DNA of 64,000 bases from Lachnospiraceae bacterium (GTDB lineage Bacteria > Bacillota > Clostridia > Lachnospirales > Lachnospiraceae): the NCBI GenBank assembly GCA_017542245.1, contig JAFXXN010000078.1, positions 186,001 through 250,000 of the forward strand, in the 5' to 3' direction. Positions within the stretch are counted from its first letter, which is position 1. The number at the start of each line of letters is the position of its first letter. The notes beneath the pieces are model-generated. The model had not been told where the DNA came from and made no database searches. It saw nothing but the letters and a program-made list of their open reading frames with translations. Shown piece by piece: positions 35,032 to 44,143 of this stretch. A program made the position numbers and the translations under genes.

Positions 35032-36567
35032 ATGGATTTTATTAAGAATTTTCCGTTCTTTTCAATAATGCTCTGTATGTTTTGCGCCATCATTACTTCG
35101 GTATTGGGCAGAAAAGCAGCAAAGTATTTTACAAGGATAATCCTGGGGACGGTATTGTGTCTCTCGGCGGCTATACTTGTTTATACATGTGAGAATGACG
35201 GAAGCTTTGTTTATTATATGGGACATTTCCCGGCACCATGGGGAAATGAGATCAGAAGCGGATGCTTAGAAGCAATATTTGCTCTGTTTGTAAGTTTAGT
35301 TGCGTTTCTTTCGGTTGTCGGAGGAGCGAAAGCTGTTGAATATGATATAGAAGACAAGAAAGAAAATCTGTTCTATATACTTGTATGTTTAATGGTTAGT
35401 TCATTACTGGCAATGTGCTATACAAACGATCTTTTTACCGGATATGTTTTTATAGAGATAAATACCATAGCCGGCTGCGGACTTATTATGGTGCGCCAGA
35501 TAGGAAAATCGGTTGTTACGGCCATACGGTATATGGTGATATCTTTACTCGGTTCGGGACTCTTTCTTATTGGAGTTACATTACTATACTCTTTAACAGG
35601 ACATCTTTTAATGTCCAATATACAGGAGAATGTAGCACTGCTGATGGAGAACGGAGACTATAAAGTTCAGCTGACGGTTGTAATCGGTCTGATGACGGTG
35701 GGACTTGCTATTAAATCCGGATTGTTCCCTTTCCATTTATGGATTCCCGATGCTTACGGACAGTCAAATGTCGTTTCAAGCTCACTGCTCTCAAGTACGG
35801 TTTCAAAAGGATATATTTTCCTTCTTATCAAAATATACTTTAGAACGATAGGCTTTGAAGTAATAGAGAAGAGCGGAGTATTTTATATCTGCTTTGCATT
35901 TGGTATCGCGGCAATGATCATTGGATCCGTTATTGCACTTCGTGAACGTAGTTTCAGAAGGATGATAGCATTTTCATCCATAGCTCAGATCGGATATATA
36001 TTCATGGGAATAGGACTTGGAACAAAAGCCGGGATAGCGGCCGCTATATTCCATATATTCGCTCATGGAGTAACAAAGTCCCTTTTATTTATTTCTTCGT
36101 CGGAATTCACCGAAGGTTCTCACTCCAAAAACATTGACGATATAAAGGGACTTGCATATAAATATAAGTTTTCTGCTCTATGTTACAGTATCGGTGCATT
36201 TTCAATAGTGGGATTTCCGCTGCTGTCGGGATTTATATCAAAACTGCTTTTAGGGCAGGCATCCATTACCCATGGACCTATGCAGTGGATTGCTCTTTTA
36301 ACGCTTGCTGTAAGTACGATATTAAATGTAATCTATTTTTTAAGAACTGTTATTTATCTGTATTTACCGCTTGATACATTAAAAGAAAAAACAAAGAATG
36401 CTGTCACCGAAGAGCATTTAAATGCCGCAACCGGATCCGGTTCATGTATGAAGAGTCCGGGATTTATATTTGGCATAACAATGCTGGTACTTTTGAATTT
36501 TCTGCTGGGTCTGGCGTCCGGACCTGTTATCAATATAATAAATCAGGGGCTTGACTTTTTCTCATAA
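35032..36567 (+). CDS. Antiporter-like subunit 1 (MrpD/NuoN-like)
   Basis: 511 residues, about 14 membrane helices, proton-conducting membrane transporter family. The charged residues of the proton path are visible: glutamate in FIEINTIAG (helix 5), lysine in AIKSGLFPFHLWIPDAY (helix 7), lysine in STVSKGYIFLLIK (helix 8), and HGVTKSLLF further on. Of the four such subunits in this operon it is the first. It starts 6 bp after the MrpC-like gene. Confidence 0.87.
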   Translation: MDFIKNFPFFSIMLCMFCAIITSVLGRKAAKYFTRIILGTVLCLSAAILVYTCENDGSFVYYMGHFPAPWGNEIRSGCLEAIFALFVSLVAFLSVVGGAKAVEYDIEDKKENLFYILVCLMVSSLLAMCYTNDLFTGYVFIEINTIAGCGLIMVRQIGKSVVTAIRYMVISLLGSGLFLIGVTLLYSLTGHLLMSNIQENVALLMENGDYKVQLTVVIGLMTVGLAIKSGLFPFHLWIPDAYGQSNVVSSSLLSSTVSKGYIFLLIKIYFRTIGFEVIEKSGVFYICFAFGIAAMIIGSVIALRERSFRRMIAFSSIAQIGYIFMGIGLGTKAGIAAAIFHIFAHGVTKSLLFISSSEFTEGSHSKNIDDIKGLAYKYKFSALCYSIGAFSIVGFPLLSGFISKLLLGQASITHGPMQWIALLTLAVSTILNVIYFLRTVIYLYLPLDTLKEKTKNAVTEEHLNAATGSGSCMKSPGFIFGITMLVLLNFLLGLASGPVINIINQGLDFFS

Positions 36568-36585
36568 CCCTAAAAGGAGGAACAA

Positions 36586-38052
36586 ATGGCTGTTCTGTTA
36601 TTACCTATACTGCTTCCTATAGCAGCGGGACTGCTTATGTTTTGCATTAAAGGCTTTGATAAAAGAAAGATCAGAAACATATATGTTGGGATAATTCTTG
36701 TAATAAGTGCTGCAGTAACACTTATTACTGTCTTTACTTCAGATGGGACACTTACACTTTGGAATATCACGGAGAATGCAGCCATTACCTTAAAAGCTGA
36801 CGGACTTACCCGTTTCTTCGCCGTTCTCATGAGTATTATGTGGACAGTTGTAGGATTCTATGCTTTCGATTATATGAAACATGAGGAATGTGAGAAAAGA
36901 TTCTTTGCGTTCTATCTCATAGTGATGGGTGTTCTCTCGGGTATTTATATGTCTGCAAATCTCATCACACTGTATCTTTTCTATGAACTGATGACCCTGA
37001 CTTCACTTCCTTTGGTACTTCATTCGCTTACTAAAGAGGCTATAAGCGCAGGAAAGAAATACCTTTTCTATTCCGTAGGCGGCGCATTTATGTCCCTTAT
37101 TTCTATCTTCTATATTTATTCAAAATGTAATGTTTCGGACTTTACAGCCGGTGGATTTATAGGAAACATTTCCGAAGGCGATAAAGGGATGCTGCTTGTT
37201 TTCGTTTTCCTTGCAATTATCGGATTTGGCTGTAAAGCCGGCTTGTTCCCTCTGCAGGATTGGCTGCCTACCGCACATCCGGTAGCTCCTTCGCCTGCTT
37301 CGGCAGTACTTTCCGGACTAATAACAAAATCAGGTGTGTTTGTACTTATAAGACTTATATATTTCAGTATAGGAGCTGATTTTATCAGGGATACCTGGGT
37401 TCAGTATGCTTGGATGGGACTCTCATTGCTTACGGTCTTCTTAGGCTCAATGATGGCATACACCGAGAAAGTAATGAAAAAAAGATTTGCTTATTCAACT
37501 GTCAGTCAGGTTTCCTATGTCCTTTTCGGACTGTCACTCCTAAATGCCCAGGGATTTACTGGTGCTATGCTCCATGTAGTATTCCATTCGGTAATAAAAG
37601 ACGGATTATTCCTTGTTGCAGGAGCAATAATAGTTTATACCGGAATCAAAAATGTTGATGAATTGAAAGGCATAGGAAAAAGGATGCCGACTGTTATTTG
37701 GTGCTTTACATTCTTTGCACTTGCACTTGTGGGTATCCCGCCGGCAAGCGGATTTGTCAGCAAATGGTATTTGTGTCTCGGGGCAGTAGAAGGTGATTTT
37801 GGAGTTATCAGATTTTTAGGCCCCGCAGTTTTGCTTATAAGTGCGCTTTTGACAGCAGGTTATCTGCTTCCAATCACCATAAACGGATTTTTCCCGGGAA
37901 ATGATTTTGATTACTCAAATTGTAAAAAATGTAAGGTTTCACCTTTAATGATCGTACCTCTTGTATTGCTTGCTATAGCGGCTGTTGCATTCGGTATTTT
38001 CCCTGACTTTATCAGGGAAGGTGTTGAAGGGATTATGGGAAATATTTTTTAA
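36586..38052 (+). CDS. Antiporter-like subunit 2 (MrpD/NuoM-like)
   Basis: 488 residues, about 14 helices. Proton-path residues: glutamate in FYELMTLTSLPLVLHS, lysine in GCKAGLFPLQDWLPTAHP, lysine in LITKSGVFVLIR, and HSVIKDGLF. The motif AHPVAPSPASAVLSG is the family's discontinuous helix region. It has an AAGGAGGA ribosome site and 18 bp to the previous gene. Confidence 0.87.
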   Translation: MAVLLLPILLPIAAGLLMFCIKGFDKRKIRNIYVGIILVISAAVTLITVFTSDGTLTLWNITENAAITLKADGLTRFFAVLMSIMWTVVGFYAFDYMKHEECEKRFFAFYLIVMGVLSGIYMSANLITLYLFYELMTLTSLPLVLHSLTKEAISAGKKYLFYSVGGAFMSLISIFYIYSKCNVSDFTAGGFIGNISEGDKGMLLVFVFLAIIGFGCKAGLFPLQDWLPTAHPVAPSPASAVLSGLITKSGVFVLIRLIYFSIGADFIRDTWVQYAWMGLSLLTVFLGSMMAYTEKVMKKRFAYSTVSQVSYVLFGLSLLNAQGFTGAMLHVVFHSVIKDGLFLVAGAIIVYTGIKNVDELKGIGKRMPTVIWCFTFFALALVGIPPASGFVSKWYLCLGAVEGDFGVIRFLGPAVLLISALLTAGYLLPITINGFFPGNDFDYSNCKKCKVSPLMIVPLVLLAIAAVAFGIFPDFIREGVEGIMGNIF

Positions 38053-38071
38053 TTGATAATGGAGGGTTACC

Positions 38072-39529
38072 GTGACGTCTGAATTATTTATTCTTCTTCC
38101 GGTGCTGCTTCCTGTTATCATGGGGATACTTTTATTGATATTTCCAGTAAGAAGCGACAGAATCCGGAACGTTACGAATTTTATATTTGTACTGATGAAT
38201 TCAACACTCGCCATTATTGCGATGCTGAACTGTCAGGGCGAGAACATTGTAATCATAAAAATCTATATGAATTACGGATTTGAATTCGAGATAGATAAAG
38301 CTGCAGCTATATTTGGCACGATAGTTGCCGGACTTTGGCCTTTTGCGAGTCTTTATGCATATGGGTATATGGCTCACCAAGAGAGAAAAAATACGTTTTT
38401 TGCTTTTTTTACAATGACATACGGGATTGTCCTCGGTATAGCTTTTTCGTCGAACCTTCTTACAATGTATGTGTTCTATGAGATGCTTACGCTGGTTACA
38501 TTTCCGCTGGTTCTTCATCCTATGACCCAAAAGGCGGTGAAAGCCGCAAAGGCATATCTGGCATATTCTTTGGGAGGAGCTGCTTTTGGACTTATTGGAT
38601 TGATATTTATGATGCATCTCGGAAGTACGGGCTTTGTTTTGGGAGGCAGTATCCCGGAGTCTGCTCAAGATTCAGTATTTTTGCTGCCGGCTTTTGTTCT
38701 TTCGTTCTGCGGTTTCAGTGTGAAGGCGGCAATGGCTCCGTTTTCGGGATGGCTGATAAAAGCAGCGGTTGCACCTACTCCGGTTACAGCACTTCTGCAT
38801 GCGGTGGCGGTTGTAAATGCCGGAGCTTTCGCCTGCATCAGATTAACATATTTTGTTTTCGGAACGGATATACTTTATGGGACATGGGCTCAGTATCTGG
38901 TTATGGCATTGGCAATAATAACCATAGTATATGGTTCCTCATTTGCGGTAAAAGAAGGGCATTTTAAGAGAAGACTGGCATATTCTACGATAAGCAATCT
39001 GTCTTATATACTTTTTGCGGCAACTATTATGACACCTATGGGTTTGACTGCCGCTTTTGCCCATATGCTGATGCATTCGCTCACAAAAATATGCTCCTTC
39101 TTCTGCTGCGGAACGGTTATGGAACAGACAGGTAAAGAATATGTGAAAGACCTGGATGGAATGGGACGGATAATGAAACTGTCATTCGGGTGCTTTACAA
39201 TATCTTCATTGTCCCTTATAGGTATCCCGATGTTTTGCGGATTTTTCAGTAAATGGAGGATAGGTCTCGCGGCAGTGTCGGATGCGGAACCGCTTACAAT
39301 AGCCGGATTATGTGCGCTGCTTTTCTCAGCACTTCTTACGGGAATATATATGCTTTCAATAGTTATAAGGGCATATTTCCCTGTCAGGAAAAATACAGAT
39401 AAAGAAAATGAACCGGTCATACATGAACATTGCTGGCAGATGCTCCTGCCTATAGCATGTTTTGCTTTTGGCATAATACTTCTTGGAGTATTTTGGCAGC
39501 CGGTACTTGATTTTGTTTCATTCATATAG
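38072..39529 (+). CDS. Antiporter-like subunit 3, helix-8 lysine replaced
   Basis: 485 residues from a GTG start with GGAGGGT upstream. It has the overall fold of its neighbours: glutamate in FYEMLTLVTFPLVLH, lysine in SVKAAMAPFSGWLIKAA. The helix 8 segment reads HAVAVVNAGAFACIR, with asparagine where the other three subunits have lysine (TKSG or SKGY). HSLTKICSF is kept later. Either its proton path differs or it is mainly structural. The last bases before its stop and after (TATAGCATTGAC) resemble the short repeat copy. Confidence 0.85.
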   Translation: MTSELFILLPVLLPVIMGILLLIFPVRSDRIRNVTNFIFVLMNSTLAIIAMLNCQGENIVIIKIYMNYGFEFEIDKAAAIFGTIVAGLWPFASLYAYGYMAHQERKNTFFAFFTMTYGIVLGIAFSSNLLTMYVFYEMLTLVTFPLVLHPMTQKAVKAAKAYLAYSLGGAAFGLIGLIFMMHLGSTGFVLGGSIPESAQDSVFLLPAFVLSFCGFSVKAAMAPFSGWLIKAAVAPTPVTALLHAVAVVNAGAFACIRLTYFVFGTDILYGTWAQYLVMALAIITIVYGSSFAVKEGHFKRRLAYSTISNLSYILFAATIMTPMGLTAAFAHMLMHSLTKICSFFCCGTVMEQTGKEYVKDLDGMGRIMKLSFGCFTISSLSLIGIPMFCGFFSKWRIGLAAVSDAEPLTIAGLCALLFSALLTGIYMLSIVIRAYFPVRKNTDKENEPVIHEHCWQMLLPIACFAFGIILLGVFWQPVLDFVSFI

Positions 39530-39555
39530 CATTGACAGTATAACCGGAGGGATAA

Positions 39556-41721
39556 ATGGACGGTAACATTTTATTAATCAACTTAATATTATGGCCGATG
39601 GCGGGTGCCGTTTTGTGTTATCTTGCCGGATGGAAGAGAAAACCATCGGGGATCGGAGACAGTAGTGAAACCGAAGCCGAGATGAAGGTCAGAAAAAAAT
39701 TCAGGGACCACATGGTCATATCCGTGATTTTGCTCGAATGTGTTATTTATGTCATGTGTATCATAGCGTCTTCTAAAGTCGGCAGTACGCTTAGGATAGA
39801 CGGTATCTGTGGGTTGGGAATTGGCTTTAAGTTTGAAGGTTTCAGAATAATATATGTTGGTGTCGGACTGCTTATGTGGCTTATGACCGCTCTTTTCTCA
39901 ATGGAGTATTTTGCCCATTACCGAAACAGAAACAGATATTATTTCTTCTATCTGCTTACTTTAGGAGCAACTCTCGGAGTATTTATGTCCGAGGATCTGT
40001 ATACTGCATTCATATTCTTTGAGATAATGTCATTTACTTCTTATACATGGGTTGCACATGATGAAAAGCCCGGAGCGATGAAAGCCGCAGGTACATATCT
40101 GGCTGTAGCGGTTATAGGCGGATTGGTCATGCTTATGGGACTGCTCCTTCTGTACTATTGTACATCAACTCTAAAGATTGACGAGCTTTATGCCGCCTGC
40201 CATATGATTCTTGACGGATGGGAGTGGGGGAATGGAAGCCCTGCACTTATATATGCAGCCGGGATATGTATACTTTTTGGCTTTGGTGCAAAAGCCGGTA
40301 TGTTCCCTCTGCATATCTGGCTTCCTAAGGCTCATCCCGTTGCTCCGGCTCCTGCATCCGCACTTCTTTCGGGTATACTTACAAAATCGGGAATCTACGG
40401 AGTGCTTGTACTGTGTTTTGAAATATTCAGGGGAGTAAAGACATGGGGGCTTATCATACTTATTCTTGGTGTGCTTACTATGTTTATTGGAGCGGTGCTT
40501 GCTGTTTTTTCTATAGATCTTAAAAGAACACTGGCATGTTCTTCCATGTCTCAGATAGGATTTATACTTACAGGATGTGCGGTTTCGGTGTTCTTAAATG
40601 AAGAGAACAGTCTTGCTGCGGCCGGAACAGTACTTTACATGGTAAATCATTCCATTTTTAAATTGGTATTGTTTATGTGTGCCGGTGCGGTTTATATGAG
40701 ACTTCACAAGCTTGATCTAAACGCGATACGAGGCTGCGGAAGGAAAAACTTACTTCTTAAAATCTGCTTTGCTATCGGGGCGCTTGGCATTATGGGCGTA
40801 CCCCTTTTCTCGGGATATATAAGCAAAACTCTGATCCATGAGGGAATAGTTGAATTTATGCATGAGCTTTCAGGCGGAACGTTTTTTGCGATAAAAGCGG
40901 TTGAGTATCTGTTCCTGCTCAGCGGAGGAATGACAATAGGATACATGATTAAACTCTTCATTGCGATATTCGTAGATAAGCCTGATAATGAAGAAACTGC
41001 TGCAAAGGTGGGCGGAAGATTAAAGATCACTTCAGCTGTGGCACTTTTAATCCCTTCAGCTGTTATAATAGTATGCGGATCGGTTCCGTCAATCTATATT
41101 GAAAAACTCAGCGTATTCATGAGTGATATTACTCATGCCAAAGGATTAGAACACATTAGCATTTTCTCTCTTGAAAATCTTAAAGGATTTGTTATATCTC
41201 TGACTCTGGGACTTCTTGTATACCTTTTCATAAGAAAAGTGCTGATGAAAGCTGAAAATGGCAGGAAGATATATGTAAACCGCTGGCCTAAAGCTTTTGA
41301 CCTTGAAGAACTTATTTACAGACCTCTTCTTCTGAAAATCCTTCCCGGAATGTTCAGCGGTATATTTAAGGGAGCCATAAGGCTTACGGAAATTCTTTGG
41401 ACGTCACTGTTAAGTATAGGAAAGCTGATAGGATCGATAGCAGCTGCTTTTGGTGAATATCTCTGGAAATGCTTACTTAAGACTGGAAAGATAATCGGTT
41501 TTATAACTTCGAGTTTCGGAGAAGCAATTATATACTCCGTTAAGAAGTTATTCTTCAAAGAATTGATAGAAGATAAGAAAAATCCTGTTATTGAAAAGCT
41601 TTATGCCCGTTTTGATGTCGGAGACAGGGCATTCAGAGTACTTGAGGCGACGATTTCATACAGTATAATATGGCTTATGTTGGGACTTATAGGTACTATC
41701 TTGTTTTTATTGTTTTTCTGA
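39556..41721 (+). CDS. Antiporter-like subunit 4, long (MrpA/NuoL-like)
   Basis: 721 residues. The first about 500 form the antiporter core: glutamate in FFEIMSFTSYTWVAHD, lysine in GAKAGMFPLHIWLPKAHP, lysine in ILTKSGIYGVL, and NHSIFKLVLF. The last 180 residues contain a long amphipathic stretch rich in Lys/Gly and a final membrane helix (ISYSIIWLMLGLIGTILFLLFF, split in practice at residue 700). This recalls the lateral helix of NuoL that braces the other subunits, so it may clamp the module together. It ends the seven-gene run. Confidence 0.85.
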   Translation: MDGNILLINLILWPMAGAVLCYLAGWKRKPSGIGDSSETEAEMKVRKKFRDHMVISVILLECVIYVMCIIASSKVGSTLRIDGICGLGIGFKFEGFRIIYVGVGLLMWLMTALFSMEYFAHYRNRNRYYFFYLLTLGATLGVFMSEDLYTAFIFFEIMSFTSYTWVAHDEKPGAMKAAGTYLAVAVIGGLVMLMGLLLLYYCTSTLKIDELYAACHMILDGWEWGNGSPALIYAAGICILFGFGAKAGMFPLHIWLPKAHPVAPAPASALLSGILTKSGIYGVLVLCFEIFRGVKTWGLIILILGVLTMFIGAVLAVFSIDLKRTLACSSMSQIGFILTGCAVSVFLNEENSLAAAGTVLYMVNHSIFKLVLFMCAGAVYMRLHKLDLNAIRGCGRKNLLLKICFAIGALGIMGVPLFSGYISKTLIHEGIVEFMHELSGGTFFAIKAVEYLFLLSGGMTIGYMIKLFIAIFVDKPDNEETAAKVGGRLKITSAVALLIPSAVIIVCGSVPSIYIEKLSVFMSDITHAKGLEHISIFSLENLKGFVISLTLGLLVYLFIRKVLMKAENGRKIYVNRWPKAFDLEELIYRPLLLKILPGMFSGIFKGAIRLTEILWTSLLSIGKLIGSIAAAFGEYLWKCLLKTGKIIGFITSSFGEAIIYSVKKLFFKELIEDKKNPVIEKLYARFDVGDRAFRVLEATISYSIIWLMLGLIGTILFLLFF

Positions 41722-41743
41722 ATGTAATATTTTTTTAAAAAAC

Positions 41744-41772
41744 TTGCCTTTTGTCTGCTGTTATGATAAAAT
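41744..41772 (+). promoter_or_regulatory. Probable sigma-A-type promoter of the CheX-like gene
   Basis: TTGCCT (41744-41749), 17 bp, TAAAAT (41767-41772), in the 148-bp gap after the Mrp-like genes. Confidence 0.55.
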
Positions 41773-41869
41773 TACCGTATATGACTATGGGTATTATTTG
41801 AAAAAATACATGAATACTGAATAGTCGGGGTGTAAAGAATTTTTTATGATGAAAGAATAAGAGGATGAT

Positions 41870-42355
41870 ATGGCTGCTACATTAGACATAAAATATATTA
41901 ATCCGTTTATCAAGGCTACTCTGACAGTCCTTGAAATGCTGGGTATGGCGAACGGAAAGTTTGGAAAGCCTTCACTGTCCGATCTTCATTTCCCTGATAC
42001 TGCTTTTCTTATACAGGTTGGAGTTACTGGTGGTATGAAAGGTCAGGTTATATTGGGACTTACAGAGGAAAAGGCAAAACATGTTGCCAGTGTCATGATG
42101 ATGGGAATGCCGGTTAATGAGCTTGATGAGATGGCAAGTTCAGCTTTAGGAGAACTCGGAAATATGATCATGGGTAATACATCGACGATTTTTTCAACCA
42201 TGAACATTATTTTTGATATTACTCCTCCTTTATCCATGCATGGTGACAGGCTTAAGGTAAAGGCTGAAAGCAGGGCCATAAAAATCCCTATCCTGATAAA
42301 TGATGAAGAGACTCTGGGAATTTACGTATGTATCTCAGATTCAAATGAAGTATAA
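41870..42355 (+). CDS. CheX/CheC-like phosphatase-fold protein
   Basis: 161 residues. The CheC/CheX/FliY signature is visible as SALGELGNMIMGN, with the catalytic pair E95 and N98. CheX proteins dephosphorylate CheY-P, but single-domain relatives like this also occur outside chemotaxis operons with unknown targets. No other che or fli gene is in the window. An AGAGGATGATATG context gives the ribosome site. It precedes the phosphoglucomutase gene by 16 bp. Confidence 0.85.
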   Translation: MAATLDIKYINPFIKATLTVLEMLGMANGKFGKPSLSDLHFPDTAFLIQVGVTGGMKGQVILGLTEEKAKHVASVMMMGMPVNELDEMASSALGELGNMIMGNTSTIFSTMNIIFDITPPLSMHGDRLKVKAESRAIKIPILINDEETLGIYVCISDSNEV

Positions 42356-42371
42356 AATTCTGGAGGCAGGT

Positions 42372-44105
42372 ATGGAAACTAAAGATTACATGGAAGAGTA
42401 TTGCTTGTGGATATCATCGGATGCGTTTGATGAGAACACAAAAAAGGAACTTGAGGCAATTGCCGGTAATGAAGATGAAATAAAAGACCGTTTTTACAGG
42501 AGTCTTGAATTCGGAACGGCCGGTCTTCGCGGGGTTATCGGAGCAGGAACAAACAGAATGAATATATACACTGTTCGTAAAGCTTCACAGGGACTTGCAA
42601 ATGTCATCATACGTGAGGGTGGAAAAGACAAAGGGGTTGCTATTGCGTATGATTCAAGACATATGTCTGTGGAATTCAGCGAGGAAGCAGCATTGTGTCT
42701 TAATGCAAACGGCATAAAGACATATCTGTTTGACTCATTAAGGCCTACTCCCGAGCTTTCTTTTGCAGTAAGGGAGCTTGGATGTATTGCAGGTATAGTT
42801 ATTACTGCAAGCCATAATCCGTCTGAATATAACGGATATAAGGTTTACTGGGAGGACGGAGCTCAGATAACGGCTCCAAAGGATGCACAGATCATTAACG
42901 AAGTAAATTCCATTACCGATTATCTCACATTGAAGACCATGTCAAGGGCTGAGGCGGAAAAAGCAGGTCTGTTCCATATTATAGGCAAAGAGGTTGATGA
43001 CAGGTATAATGAGGAGCTTATGAAGCTTGCATTAAGACCTGATGTCATAAAGAAGGCAGCAGAGGATATTACAATAGTTTATACTCCTCTTCATGGAACA
43101 GGAAATCTTCCTGTAAGAAGAGTGCTTAAAGAACTTGGGTTCAAAAAGGTATATGTAGTTCCTGAACAGGAGCTTCCGGACGGAGATTTCCCGACAGTCG
43201 GATATCCGAATCCGGAAGACAAGGCAGCATTTAAACTTGCACTTGAACTTGCCGAAAAGGTAAACGCGGATTTGGTTCTTGCTACAGATCCTGATGCGGA
43301 CAGGCTCGGCGTTTATGCCAAGGACTCAAAAACAGGTGAGTATATGGCATTTACAGGCAATATGAGCGGAACACTCCTTTGTGATTACCAGCTGGCTACA
43401 CGTAAAGAGCTCGATATCCTTCCGGCTAATTCAGCTGTTGTGAAGACTATAGTAACAACAAATATGTGCGATGTGGTTGCCAAGAAATTCGGATGTACTC
43501 TTATAGAGTGCCTTACCGGGTTTAAATATATCGGAGAGCAGATAAAGCTGTTTGAACAGGGAATAAAGGATCACACTTATGTATTTGGATATGAAGAGTC
43601 TTACGGATGTCTTATAGGGACACATGCAAGAGATAAGGATGCATGTGCAGCTGTTATGGGACTTTGTGAGGCTGCTGCATATAACAAGCTTCAGGGAAAG
43701 AGTCTTTGGGACAGAATGCTTGAAATGTATGATGAATACGGATATTATCGTGAAGGTGCAGTGTCTGTCACTATGAAAGGCGCAGACGGAGCAGTAAAGA
43801 TTGCGGCAGTCCTTGAAAATTTAAGAAAAAATCCCATTAAGGAACTTGGGGGATTTAAAGTTCTTGAGGCAAGGGATTATAAGCTGCATACTGTAAAAAA
43901 TCTGATTACAGGTGAAGAAGGAACAACAAATCTTCCTGAGTCGAATGTTCTGTATTATGTTTTAGAAAATGACCAGTGGTGCTGTGTAAGACCTTCCGGA
44001 ACCGAACCGAAGATTAAATTCTATTACGGAATAAAGGGATCTTCCATGGAAGAAGCTGAAAAGCTTTTTAACCAGGTAGGAGATGCAATTAAAAAACTTT
44101 CATAA
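42372..44105 (+). CDS. pgcA: Alpha-phosphoglucomutase/phosphomannomutase
   Basis: 577 residues, the long PgcA type; interconverts glucose 1-phosphate and glucose 6-phosphate. The phosphoserine is S147 in TASHNPSEYNGYK, the magnesium loop is DPDADRLG, the sugar-binding loop is GYEESYG, and the phosphate-binding loop near the end is RPSGTEPKIKFYYG. I chose the ATG at 42372, which has TGGAGGCAGG upstream; the frame extends further back into the CheX-like gene. Confidence 0.95.
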   Translation: METKDYMEEYCLWISSDAFDENTKKELEAIAGNEDEIKDRFYRSLEFGTAGLRGVIGAGTNRMNIYTVRKASQGLANVIIREGGKDKGVAIAYDSRHMSVEFSEEAALCLNANGIKTYLFDSLRPTPELSFAVRELGCIAGIVITASHNPSEYNGYKVYWEDGAQITAPKDAQIINEVNSITDYLTLKTMSRAEAEKAGLFHIIGKEVDDRYNEELMKLALRPDVIKKAAEDITIVYTPLHGTGNLPVRRVLKELGFKKVYVVPEQELPDGDFPTVGYPNPEDKAAFKLALELAEKVNADLVLATDPDADRLGVYAKDSKTGEYMAFTGNMSGTLLCDYQLATRKELDILPANSAVVKTIVTTNMCDVVAKKFGCTLIECLTGFKYIGEQIKLFEQGIKDHTYVFGYEESYGCLIGTHARDKDACAAVMGLCEAAAYNKLQGKSLWDRMLEMYDEYGYYREGAVSVTMKGADGAVKIAAVLENLRKNPIKELGGFKVLEARDYKLHTVKNLITGEEGTTNLPESNVLYYVLENDQWCCVRPSGTEPKIKFYYGIKGSSMEEAEKLFNQVGDAIKKLS

Positions 44106-44112
44106 AAAACAC

Positions 44113-44143
44113 AAGGGCCGGCAGATGCCGGCCTTTAAATTTT
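44113..44143. terminator. Bidirectional terminator
   Basis: GGCCGGCA / TGCCGGCC stem extended by AAG/TTT pairs, then AAATTTTT. It lies between convergent pgcA and the metallophosphoesterase gene. Confidence 0.88.

Noticed and set aside
39525..39536. TATAGCATTGAC as another short copy of the dispersed element
   Set aside because: It overlaps a stop codon in the same manner but matches too few bases to count as a copy without genome-wide support.
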